Shown here: positions 50,275-57,803 of the stretch, one piece after another
How positions within the stretch are numbered: the stretch's first letter is position 1
How the letters are laid out: each line of letters starts with the position of its first letter
Assembly (NCBI GenBank): GCA_963724735.1
Contig: CAVRVX010000003.1
Location: 86,829 to 150,828, forward strand
DNA from: Rhodoplanes sp963724735
GTDB lineage: Bacteria; Pseudomonadota; Alphaproteobacteria; Rhizobiales; Xanthobacteraceae
Direction of reading: 5' to 3'
Length of the DNA: 64,000 nucleotides
Notes under the pieces: model-generated
Told to the model about the DNA's origin: nothing
Database searches by the model: none
What the model saw: the letters and a program-made list of their open reading frames with translations, nothing else
Made by a program: the position numbers and the translations under genes

Positions 50275-51681
50275 ATGGCTGAGCAATATGATTTGATCGT
50301 CATCGGTTCCGGACCCGGCGGGTATGTATGCGTCATTCGCGCGGCGCAGCTCGGCCTCAAGACCGCGGTGGTGGAGAAGAACGCGACCTTCGGCGGCACC
50401 TGCCTCAATATCGGCTGCATCCCGTCCAAGGCGCTGCTGCACGCCTCCGAGCTTTACCAGGAGGCCGCGCACGCGTTCGCCGGCATGGGCATCAAGATTG
50501 CTCCGCCCGAGCTCGATCTCGCCGGCATGATGCGGTTCAAGGACGAAGGCGTGGACGGCAATGTCAAGGGCGTCGCCTTTCTCCTGAAGAAGAACAAGAT
50601 CGATTCGTTCCGCGGGCTCGGACGCATCGTCGCAGCCGGCAAGGTCGAAGTGACCGGCGCGGACGGCAGCAAGCAGACGATCGAGACCAAGAACATCGTC
50701 GTCGCGACCGGCTCCGACGTGGCAAAGCTCAAGGGCGTGACGATCGACGAGGAGCGTATCGTCTCCTCCACCGGCGCGCTCGTTCTTCCGCGCGTGCCGG
50801 AGCGGCTGCTTGTCGTCGGCGCCGGCGTGATCGGCCTCGAGCTCGGCTCGGTGTGGCGGCGGCTCGGCGCCGAAGTCGTCGTGGTCGAGTTCCTCGACCG
50901 CATCGTGCCCGGCATCGACCTAGAAGTCGCGCGGCAATTCCAGCGCATTCTTCAAAAGCAGGGCATCAGCTTCAAGCTGTCGTCGAAGGTGACCGGCATC
51001 GATGCGAGCGGACCGCGGCTGAAGGCGAGCGTCGAGCCGGTGGCGGGCGGCGCCGTGGAGACGATCGAGGCCGACGTGGCGCTGATCGCGATCGGCCGCG
51101 TGCCTTACACCGAAGGTCTCGGCCTCGAGGCGGTCGGCGTCGCGCTCGATCCGCGCGGGCGCGTCATTACTGATGCGCATTTCGCCACCAACGTGCCGGG
51201 CATCTATGCGATCGGCGACGCGATCGCGGGTCCCATGCTCGCGCACAAGGCGGAGGACGAAGGCGTCGCGGTTGCGGAGATTCTTGCGGGCCGCGCGGGC
51301 CACGTGAACTACGACGTGATTCCCAACGTGATCTACACCTATCCCGAACTCGCTTCGGTCGGCAACAGCGAGGAAGAACTGAAGGCCGCCGGCATCGCCT
51401 ACAATGTCGGGAAATTTCCCTTCACGGCAAATGGCCGCGCGAAAGTCAACAAACAAACGGAGGGGTTTGTGAAAATCCTAGCCGACGCCAAGACCGACCG
51501 CGTGCTCGGCGTGCACATTCTAGGCCCCGACGCCGGCAACATGATCGCGGAGGCCGCGGTCGCGATGGAGTTCGGCGCGTCCTCGGAGGACATCGCCCGC
51601 ACCTGCCACGCCCACCCGACGCTCTCGGAAGCGGTGAAGGAAGCCGCCCTCGCCGTGGAGAAACGGGCAATCCATGCGTGA
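50275..51681 (+). CDS. lpd: Dihydrolipoyl dehydrogenase
   Basis: 468 aa. FAD-binding VIGSGPGGYV, redox-active disulfide Cys43-LNIG-Cys48 in GGTCLNIGCIPSK, NAD-binding VVGAGVIGLELGSVW, YAIGDAIAGPMLAHKAEDEG (cited as YAIGDAIAGPMLAHKAED) and the C-terminal His-Glu pair in HAHPTLSEAVKEAAL. It reoxidises lipoyl groups of 2-oxoacid dehydrogenases or the glycine cleavage system. No E1 or E2 gene adjoins it in the window, so which complex it serves is not shown. Confidence 0.95.
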   Translation: MAEQYDLIVIGSGPGGYVCVIRAAQLGLKTAVVEKNATFGGTCLNIGCIPSKALLHASELYQEAAHAFAGMGIKIAPPELDLAGMMRFKDEGVDGNVKGVAFLLKKNKIDSFRGLGRIVAAGKVEVTGADGSKQTIETKNIVVATGSDVAKLKGVTIDEERIVSSTGALVLPRVPERLLVVGAGVIGLELGSVWRRLGAEVVVVEFLDRIVPGIDLEVARQFQRILQKQGISFKLSSKVTGIDASGPRLKASVEPVAGGAVETIEADVALIAIGRVPYTEGLGLEAVGVALDPRGRVITDAHFATNVPGIYAIGDAIAGPMLAHKAEDEGVAVAEILAGRAGHVNYDVIPNVIYTYPELASVGNSEEELKAAGIAYNVGKFPFTANGRAKVNKQTEGFVKILADAKTDRVLGVHILGPDAGNMIAEAAVAMEFGASSEDIARTCHAHPTLSEAVKEAALAVEKRAIHA

Positions 51682-51700
51682 GGGGAGCACGTGCCCCGGA

Positions 51701-51732
51701 CGGGTCGCTGCGCGACGCTCCTCACTATGAGG
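51701..51732 (-). repeat. REP-like palindromic repeat, copy L1 (reverse, 5'-truncated)
   Basis: Contains hairpins GTCGC-TGC-GCGAC (51704-51716) and CCTCA-CTA-TGAGG (51720-51732). It is the same repeat as at 52311-52354 and the reverse-oriented relative of 51950-51993. It follows the lpd stop and may serve as its terminator. Confidence 0.7.
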
Positions 51733-51771
51733 TGAAGTGGAGCTGCTTAAGTTACCCGAGTGTTTCGCTGA

Positions 51772-51960
51772 TCCTGGGGCTGGCGCTCACGGCAAGCGCT
51801 GATTCGAAAGATCGACCTGCTTCTCAATGAGCCAGACCCAAAGAAAGCGATACAAGTTCTTAGAGCCACAATTGACGGCATTCGAAATTCAGCAACTTCT
51901 CTGCACATACGCAACTTACGTAATACGGCTTCGCATGTTTATTCCCGGCCCTCATCCTGA
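51772..51960 (+). pseudogene. Possible remnant of a foreign coding sequence
   Basis: This is AT-richer than its surroundings. One frame, open from just after a stop at 51769, reads like protein (RKIDLLLNEPDPKKAIQVL, then IDGIRNSATSLHIRNLRNTA) and ends at a stop created inside the L2 repeat hairpin. There is no start codon or known motif. It may be the 3' scrap of a gene cut by arrival of the repeat unit, or just a chance open frame. Confidence 0.22.
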
Positions 51961-51993
51961 GGAGCGCCCCGAAGGGGCGCGTCTCGAAGGATG
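51950..51993 (+). repeat. REP-like palindromic repeat, copy L2 (forward)
   Basis: Begins CCTCA-TCC-TGAGG (51950-51962), then a perfect 7-bp hairpin GCGCCCC-GAA-GGGGCGC (51964-51980), and ends CGTCTCGAAGGATG. It ends 23 bases before the GIY-YIG start codon and is in inverted orientation to the copy that abuts the gene's stop codon. Confidence 0.8.
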
Positions 51994-52016
51994 CCAATGA
52001 ATGCAAATCGGGTGCA

Positions 52017-52310
52017 ATGGGCGCTTGGGTCTATATCCTAAAATGCGCCGACGGTTCCTATTACACAGGAACGACGCGGGACGAATTGGAAAAGCGCGTC
52101 GCCGAACATGAGGCCGGCATGTTCGCCGGATATACGGCGAGGCGTCGCCCGGTCGTGCTTGTGTTCTCGCAGTTCTTCGATCGTATTACGGACGCAATTG
52201 CTGCCGAACGTCAGATTAAGGGCTGGTCACGGGCAAAAAAGGAAGCTTTGATCAACGAGGACTATAACGAACTTCGCTCAGCGTCGAAGCGAAGAAGGCC
52301 ATTCGCATAG
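52017..52310 (+). CDS. GIY-YIG domain endonuclease-like small protein
   Basis: 97 aa, a single GIY-YIG nuclease domain (UPF0213/YhbQ type). The GIY strand reads VYILKCADGSYYTGTT (V-Y-I and Y-T-G variants), the Arg helix is LEKRVAEHEAG, and AAERQIKGWSRAKKEALI carries the expected Glu and Lys. Base composition is less GC-rich than the flanks. The stop codon touches the inverted repeat copy R1 and the start is 23 bases after copy L2, so the gene is boxed by inverted repeats as a unit of about 405 bp. Host role is unknown. Confidence 0.88.
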   Translation: MGAWVYILKCADGSYYTGTTRDELEKRVAEHEAGMFAGYTARRRPVVLVFSQFFDRITDAIAAERQIKGWSRAKKEALINEDYNELRSASKRRRPFA

Positions 52311-52354
52311 CATGGTTCGAGACGCGTCGCTGCGCGACGCTCCTCACCATGAGG
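52311..52354 (-). repeat. REP-like palindromic repeat, copy R1 (reverse)
   Basis: Read on the minus strand it matches copy L2 in both ends (CCTCAT..TGAGGAGCG and GCGTCTCGAA..ATG), with a different but still self-complementary middle (GTCGC-TGC-GCGAC). It starts at the base after the GIY-YIG stop codon. Confidence 0.8.
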
Positions 52355-52382
52355 GTCTTACGTGGTGGCGCGAGCTCCTTCC

Positions 52383-52430
52383 CCTCATCCTGAGGAGCGC
52401 CTCGAAGGAGCGCGTCGCGAAGGATGAGGA
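52383..52430 (+). repeat. REP-like palindromic repeat, copy R2 (forward)
   Basis: Same family and orientation as L2: CCTCA-TCC-TGAGG, then GCGCCTC-GAA-GGAGCGC, then GCGAAGGATGAGG. It is 28 bases from R1 in opposite orientation, giving a paired-inverted arrangement as in REP doublets. Confidence 0.8.
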
Positions 52431-52458
52431 TTTCTGATGCTCCGCGTATAATAGAGTA

Positions 52459-53070
52459 ATGCGCACGATCACCCGCCCGTTCTGGATCCTGCTGGCCGTC
52501 GTCTTCCTGTTCGAGGCGTGGCTGTGGGAGCATCTGCGCCCGATCGTCGCGTGGATCGTCGACCACATCGCCTGGGCGCGGCTGCGGGCGCGCATCGCCG
52601 CCGCGATCGAAGACTTGTCGCCCTATCCGACGCTGCTCGTCTTCCTGGTGCCGGTCGCGCTGCTGGTGCCGCTTAAATTTCTCGGCCTGTGGCTGCTCGC
52701 GCATGGGTCCTGGTTCGGCGCGATGGGAACGCTGGCGTTTGCCAAGGTGGTGGGCATGGGCGTCACCGCCTTCATCCTCGACGTGACCAAGCCGAAGCTG
52801 TTGCAGCTTGCCTGGTTCCGCTGGCTCTACGCGCATGTGCTGGAGTGGCTCGCCCGCGCGCACGCATTGATCGATCCGATCAAGAGCGAGGTGAAGGACT
52901 GGGCCAGGCGGGAGCTGCGGCCCATCCGCCGGAGGCTGCGCCGGCTCGCCTGGCTGACGCGGGCACGCCGGCAGGGCCGGTTCCTGCGGCGCGTGCTGTG
53001 GCTGCGGCGGCGGATGCAAGCGGACCTGCCGCCGGCGCCGCAAGCCGAACCGTCAAGGCCGGCCGAGTAG
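52459..53070 (+). CDS. Hypothetical membrane protein with basic C-terminal tail
   Basis: 203 aa, no family recognised with certainty. Three hydrophobic stretches: about residues 7-25 (FWILLAVVFLFEAWLW), 55-80 (LLVFLVPVALLVPLKFLGLW) and 90-112 (LAFAKVVGMGVTAFIL). They are followed by an amphipathic, strongly Arg-rich region to the end (RRELRPIRRRLRRLAW). The tail is likely cytoplasmic and could meet membrane phospholipid or nucleic acid. Convergent with xerC, with only 11 bases between the stops. Confidence 0.6.
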   Translation: MRTITRPFWILLAVVFLFEAWLWEHLRPIVAWIVDHIAWARLRARIAAAIEDLSPYPTLLVFLVPVALLVPLKFLGLWLLAHGSWFGAMGTLAFAKVVGMGVTAFILDVTKPKLLQLAWFRWLYAHVLEWLARAHALIDPIKSEVKDWARRELRPIRRRLRRLAWLTRARRQGRFLRRVLWLRRRMQADLPPAPQAEPSRPAE

Positions 53071-53081
53071 CAGCGTGCGCA

Positions 53082-54212
53082 TCACGCTCGCGGGTGCGCG
53101 TTCTTGTACACGTCGAGCAGATGCTCGCTGTCGATGCCGGTGTAAATCTGCGTGGTCGAGAGCGAAGCGTGCCCTAACAGCTCCTGGATCGCGCGCAGAT
53201 CGCCGCCGCGCATGAGCAGATGCGTCGCGAAGGAATGGCGCAGGGCATGCGGGGTCGCCGTGTCGGCAAGGCCGAGCGCGCCGCGCAGCCGCTGCATCAC
53301 GAGCTGGATGATGCGCGGCGACAGCGGCCCGCCCTTGGCGCCGACGAAGAGCGGCCCGTCCGGCGGCAGATCGTAGGGACAGAGCGCGACATAGTCGGCG
53401 ACCAGTTGCGCGACCTGTATGAGCACCGGGACCATCCGGCGTTTGTTGCCCTTTCCCGTCACCACGATGACATCGCCCGCGCCCGGCGCCGGCACGTCCT
53501 TGCGCTTGAGGCCGAGCGCCTCGGAAATGCGCAAGCCCGAGCCGTACAGCAAGGCGAGAACGGCGGCGTCGCGCGCCAGCACCCAGGGCTCACGCTCCTC
53601 GCCGGCGCGCAGATCGGGGTCGGCGATGCGCTTGGCGGCGGCGATCGCGAGCGGTTTCGGCAGCGTCTTCGCCACCTTGGGCGCGCGCACCGCGGACAGC
53701 GCGCCGATCTCGCCTTTGCCCGACCGGTCGAGGAAGCGGGCGAACGAGCGAATGCCGGCGAGCGCGCGCATCAGCGAGCGGCTGGAAATCCCCTCCGCGC
53801 GTCGCGCCGCCATAAAGGCGCGCACATCCGCCGGCGCAAGCGCGGTGAGGTCGTTCAGGGTGGCGCGGCCGCCAAGATGACCGGCGAGGAAAGACAGGAA
53901 CTGCTGGACGTCGCGCCGGTACGCCTCGACCGTCTTTGCCGACATGCGCCGCTCGGTGGACAGTTGGGCGAGCCAGCGCGCAAGCTCTGCCGTGACTTCG
54001 GGCGCCGTGAAGGGAGATTCGGCCGATGATTTCAGGGCGCTCTCCTCGGAACCACGGACCACGCCTGTCTCGCTCGGGCGTATCGCCTTCTCGTTCGTTT
54101 CGCCAGAAACACGCGTCCGGCCTTCCCGCGCCGTGCCAGACCTATCCTGGCGCGCGGATGGTTGGACTCTGCTCCCGAACACGCCGCTCTTTACCCTGGA
54201 AAATCTGTTCAT
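53082..54212 (-). CDS. xerC: Tyrosine recombinase XerC
   Basis: 376 aa from ATG 54212. Core-binding domain with LSTERRMSAKTVEAYRRDVQQFL (cited as RRMSAKTVEAYRRDVQQFL), catalytic domain with Arg in YGSGLRISEALGL, HxxR in TPHALRHSFATHLL, His in LLGHASLSTTQ and Tyr in TQIYTGID. With XerD it resolves chromosome dimers at dif. XerC proteins are usually 300-320 aa; the first about 70 residues here are polar and unconserved, so the true start may lie further in, although no clear ribosome site fixes it. It is divergent from priA. Confidence 0.88.
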   Translation of the reverse strand: MNRFSRVKSGVFGSRVQPSARQDRSGTAREGRTRVSGETNEKAIRPSETGVVRGSEESALKSSAESPFTAPEVTAELARWLAQLSTERRMSAKTVEAYRRDVQQFLSFLAGHLGGRATLNDLTALAPADVRAFMAARRAEGISSRSLMRALAGIRSFARFLDRSGKGEIGALSAVRAPKVAKTLPKPLAIAAAKRIADPDLRAGEEREPWVLARDAAVLALLYGSGLRISEALGLKRKDVPAPGAGDVIVVTGKGNKRRMVPVLIQVAQLVADYVALCPYDLPPDGPLFVGAKGGPLSPRIIQLVMQRLRGALGLADTATPHALRHSFATHLLMRGGDLRAIQELLGHASLSTTQIYTGIDSEHLLDVYKNAHPRA

Positions 54213-54298
54213 CACCAGCCGTCGCCCGCCTTGACACTTGTCTTCGTTATCCCACCCTTTCGTTCACCCTTTGTTAACTCCGGCGCGCGCAGGCAGGC

Positions 54299-56473
54299 AT
54301 GACCAGGCGAATCCTCGATGTGCTGGTTCCGGTCGCGCTCGACCATGCCTATTCCTATCGCGCGCCCGAAAACGTCGCGCTTGCGCCGGGAGACCTCGTG
54401 ACCGTGCCGCTCGGCCCACGCGAATGCACTGGAGTCGTATGGAGCGAGCAGCCGGCGCCCGATCGGCGCCTCGACAACCGGCTCAAGGATATCACCGACC
54501 GGCTCGACATTCCGCCCCTGCGGGACGAGCTGCGCCGTTTCGTCGACTGGGTCGCCGACTACACGCTGTCGCCGCGCGGCATGGTGCTGCGGATGGCGCT
54601 GCGCATGGGCGAGACGCTCGGACCCGAGCGGGCGCGCATCGGGGTGCGGCTCGCAGGCCCGCCGCCGGCCCGCATGACGGCCGCGCGCGCACGAGTGCTC
54701 GCGCTGCTGGCCGACGGACTCGTGCGCGGCAAGAGCGAGGCGGCGGAAGAGGCCGGCGTATCCCCCGGCGTGGTCGACGGACTGGTCGACGAAGGCACGC
54801 TCGAAACGCTGGCGCTGCCGCCGGAGCCGGTCGCGCGCGCTCCCAATCCCGATTTTCGCAGCGCCGACCTCACGCCGGCGCAAAGCGCGGCCGCAGCCGC
54901 CTTGCGCGCCACCGTGCAGGCAGGCGGCTATGGCGTCACGCTGCTTGATGGGGTCACCGGCTCGGGCAAGACCGAGGTCTACTTCGAAGCGGTCGCAGAG
55001 ACCCTCCGCCGCGGCCGGCAGGCGCTGATCCTGATGCCGGAGATTGCGCTGACGGCGCAGTTCCTCGATCGCTTCGCCGCGCGTTTCGGCGTGCGCCCGG
55101 CGGAATGGCATTCCGAGCTCTCCCCGCGCAAGCGGGCGCGGACCTGGCATGCGGTGTCGGCGGGCGAAGCGCGCGTCGTCGCCGGCGCCCGCTCGGCGTT
55201 GTTCCTGCCCTTTGCCGATCTCGGGCTTGTCGTCATCGACGAGGAGCACGATCCCGCTTACAAACAGGAGGACGGCGTGCGCTATCACGCCCGCGACATG
55301 GCGGTGGTGCGCGCCCACATCGCGCAAGTCCCGATCGTGCTCGCCTCGGCGACCCCTTCGGTCGAGACCGAGGTGAATGCGCGCCGCGGCCGCTACCGGC
55401 GGCTGGCCTTGCCAGAACGCTTCGGCGCCCAGACTTTGCCGATCGTCGAGGCGATCGATCTGACCCGAGAGGGTCCGCCGCGCGGCCGTTTTATCGCGCC
55501 GCGGCTGGCCGAAGAGGTCAAACTCGCGCTCGAACGCAAGCAGCAGGCGCTGCTTTTTCTCAACCGCCGGGGCTATGCGCCGCTCACGCTCTGCCGCGCC
55601 TGCGGCTATCGCTTCGCCTGCCCGAACTGCGACGCCTGGCTCGTCGATCATCGCTTCAAGCGGCGGCTGGTCTGCCATCATTGCGGCTTTGCGACGCCGC
55701 ATCCGCCCGCGTGCCCCAACTGCCAGGCGGTTGACAGCTTCGCCGCCTGCGGTCCCGGCGTGGAGCGGCTCGCCGAGGAGACCGCGACGCTGTTTCCGGA
55801 TGCGCGGCTGTTGGTGCTGTCGAGCGATCTCGTCACCTCGGTCGAGCGGCTGCGCGACGAATTGCGCGAGATCGCAGAAGGACGGGTCGACATCGTGATC
55901 GGCACGCAGCTCGTCGCCAAGGGCCACCACTTCCCCAGGCTCAATCTGGTCGGCGTGGTCGATGCCGATCTCGGCCTCGCCAATGGCGATCCGCGCGCGG
56001 CCGAACGCACCTTCCAGCTTCTCCACCAGGTGGCCGGTCGCGCCGGCCGCGAGGAGGGACGCGGGCATGCGCTGATCCAGACGCACCAGCCGGAGCATCC
56101 GGTGATGCGCGCGCTGGTCGCGGGCGATCGCGACGCATTCTATGCAAGCGAGATCGCCGCGCGCGAACAGGCGCATTATCCGCCGTTCGGACGCCTGGCG
56201 AGCATCGTCGTCTCGGCGGGCGACCGCGCCGTCGCGGAAGGTCATGCCCGAAGGCTCACCGCCGCTGCGCCGCGCGACGAGCGCGTGCGCGTGCTCGGCC
56301 CTGCCGAAGCGCCGATCGCGGTCGTGCGCGGACGCCATCGCTTCCGCATTCTCGTACGCTCGCCGCGCAACTTCGATCTCTCCGCCTATCTGCGAAACTG
56401 GCTCGCGGCGGCGCCAAAGCCATCCGGCAACATCAAGCGCGAGGTCGACATCGACCCGATGAGCTTTTTGTGA
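54299..56473 (+). CDS. priA: Primosomal replication protein N' (helicase)
   Basis: 724 aa. N-terminal 3'-DNA-binding domain (DVLVPVALDHAYSYRAPENV cited as VLVPVALDHAYSYRAP), helicase lobe 1 with Walker A GVTGSGKTE (from residue 218) and DEEH box VVIDEEHDPAYKQ, a zinc-binding insert with eight Cys (CRACGYRFACPNC, CHHCG, CPNC), then lobe 2 with GTQLVAKGHHFP and QVAGRAGR. It restarts replication at stalled forks. Confidence 0.96.
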   Translation: MTRRILDVLVPVALDHAYSYRAPENVALAPGDLVTVPLGPRECTGVVWSEQPAPDRRLDNRLKDITDRLDIPPLRDELRRFVDWVADYTLSPRGMVLRMALRMGETLGPERARIGVRLAGPPPARMTAARARVLALLADGLVRGKSEAAEEAGVSPGVVDGLVDEGTLETLALPPEPVARAPNPDFRSADLTPAQSAAAAALRATVQAGGYGVTLLDGVTGSGKTEVYFEAVAETLRRGRQALILMPEIALTAQFLDRFAARFGVRPAEWHSELSPRKRARTWHAVSAGEARVVAGARSALFLPFADLGLVVIDEEHDPAYKQEDGVRYHARDMAVVRAHIAQVPIVLASATPSVETEVNARRGRYRRLALPERFGAQTLPIVEAIDLTREGPPRGRFIAPRLAEEVKLALERKQQALLFLNRRGYAPLTLCRACGYRFACPNCDAWLVDHRFKRRLVCHHCGFATPHPPACPNCQAVDSFAACGPGVERLAEETATLFPDARLLVLSSDLVTSVERLRDELREIAEGRVDIVIGTQLVAKGHHFPRLNLVGVVDADLGLANGDPRAAERTFQLLHQVAGRAGREEGRGHALIQTHQPEHPVMRALVAGDRDAFYASEIAAREQAHYPPFGRLASIVVSAGDRAVAEGHARRLTAAAPRDERVRVLGPAEAPIAVVRGRHRFRILVRSPRNFDLSAYLRNWLAAAPKPSGNIKREVDIDPMSFL

Positions 56474-56548
56474 TACCGCCGCGCCCGCCGAAAAATGCTA
56501 AGCGTCAGGAGCGCACGACTCTTCCCCGAACCGTTGGAGTTTGCATCC

Positions 56549-57034
56549 ATGCAGACATGGCGTTTGCTCGCTGCGGCGCTTGGCTTGCTTGCCGTCGGCT
56601 CGTTGCACGCGGAATCTGCCGATACGCTCGAACCGCCAACGGACTATCGGCACTGGTTTCACGTCAACACGATGATCATCGACAAAGCGAGTCCGCTGTT
56701 CGATCCGCTGGGCGGAATGCACAACGTCTACATCAATGCGACCGGGGAGGAAGCGCTGAAGAAAGGCGGGCCTTACCCCGACGGGACCATGTTCGTCACC
56801 GACTTGCACGAGTTCACCGTGCAGGACGGCTCCTATGTGGAAGGCCCCCGAAAAGCGCTCGCCGTGATGGTGAAGGACGCGAAGAAATATCAATCGACCG
56901 GCGGCTGGGGCTTCCAGTTATTTGTGGGCGGGGATCCAAAGAAGCCGTTGGTGACCGATGCCGCCAAGCAATGCTTTGGCTGTCACGAGTCGAGGAAGGA
57001 AAACGACTACGTCTTTTCGACCTTCATTCCATGA
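56549..57034 (+). CDS. Cytochrome P460 family protein
   Basis: 161 aa from ATG 56549 with GGAG upstream and a signal peptide (WRLLAAALGLLAVGSLHA). The mature protein begins TDYRHWFHVNT, has VMVKDAKKYQSTGGWGFQLF and ends with a single c-type haem site CFGCHESRKENDYVFS, the pattern of cytochrome P460 and related haem proteins. P460 enzymes oxidise hydroxylamine or NO using a haem-Lys cross-link; whether this protein does so is unknown. It has no operon partners. Confidence 0.82.
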   Translation: MQTWRLLAAALGLLAVGSLHAESADTLEPPTDYRHWFHVNTMIIDKASPLFDPLGGMHNVYINATGEEALKKGGPYPDGTMFVTDLHEFTVQDGSYVEGPRKALAVMVKDAKKYQSTGGWGFQLFVGGDPKKPLVTDAAKQCFGCHESRKENDYVFSTFIP

Positions 57035-57180
57035 GAGGGAATGTGGGCCGAGCGCAAGCCGCGCATCGATGCGTTGCCGCGCCGAGCCGGCAATCCATCG
57101 GGGCTTCCGTTCATGCGACCTATCGCGCGGACACGAGGGTCAAGCCTACGCATGACGGTCGCGAGAGCGCTTGACCGCGG

Positions 57181-57576
57181 TCACATCGCCGGTTCGACCG
57201 AGACGACCTGGAACGTGTGAAGCTCGCCGTCCTCGTCGCGGATCGAGACATATTCGCCCGGCCGAAAGGCATGGGTTCCGAAACGATAGCCCGCTTCGTC
57301 GTCCTCCTCGGCGGTCTCGTCGTAGTCGAACACCCAGCGCGCATGCTCCTTACCGCCCGGTTTATGCACCAAGCGGCCAATCTCCTCGTTGTCCCCCCAG
57401 AACCGTCGCACGCGGCAATGCGCGCGATGCTTGTGCCATAGATGCGGGTCGATATGGGACGTCCCGTCGAGCGGCGCCACGAATTCATAGCCATGCCGCG
57501 ACGAGCCCTGCGGGAACTCCTTCGAACGGGCGACATTCAATCGGATGCGTTTCAGCTCGTGCGGCAGCTGGGTCAT
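57181..57576 (-). CDS. Conserved-looking hypothetical protein
   Basis: 131 aa, soluble, no signal peptide or known motif recognised. It begins MTQLPHELKRIRLNVARSKE with GGGAG six bases upstream, contains HIDPHLWHKHRAHCRVRRFW, and ends FQVVSVEPAM. The opening resembles small uncharacterised proteins common in Rhizobiales, but that is from memory of pattern only. Divergent from the APH-kinase gene, with 227 bases between. That spacer is locally AT-rich (about 57600-57616) and may carry both promoters. Confidence 0.55.
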   Translation of the reverse strand: MTQLPHELKRIRLNVARSKEFPQGSSRHGYEFVAPLDGTSHIDPHLWHKHRAHCRVRRFWGDNEEIGRLVHKPGGKEHARWVFDYDETAEEDDEAGYRFGTHAFRPGEYVSIRDEDGELHTFQVVSVEPAM

Positions 57577-57803
57577 GCGAAGCTCCCATACCCTCCGACC
57601 TTGATAATAGTAAGATTTTGCCGGCGGCCCAAGGTGCGTTCTTGATCTGGATCGGGTTCGGCCGCCTAAATTTGCACGCCGGCGCAGCGGCTTGCGCGCG
57701 GCAGCGGGGCTGGGGCAGGCCCCGACATAAACAACCAAATGATATCGGCAGCCGAGTATACTACATAAGGCCGCTCTCCTTCCCGTTCCCCCTCGGCCGT
57801 TCA

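Noticed and set aside
51701..52430. Possible CRISPR array from four related repeats
   Set aside because: Repeats alternate orientation, are palindromic, spacers are unequal (one holds a gene), and no cas genes are present.
57171..57803. In-frame upstream extension of the APH-kinase protein by about 211 codons
   Set aside because: The extension overlaps a better supported minus-strand gene, is Arg/Pro-rich, and conserved APH-domain sequence begins only at the ATG at 57804.
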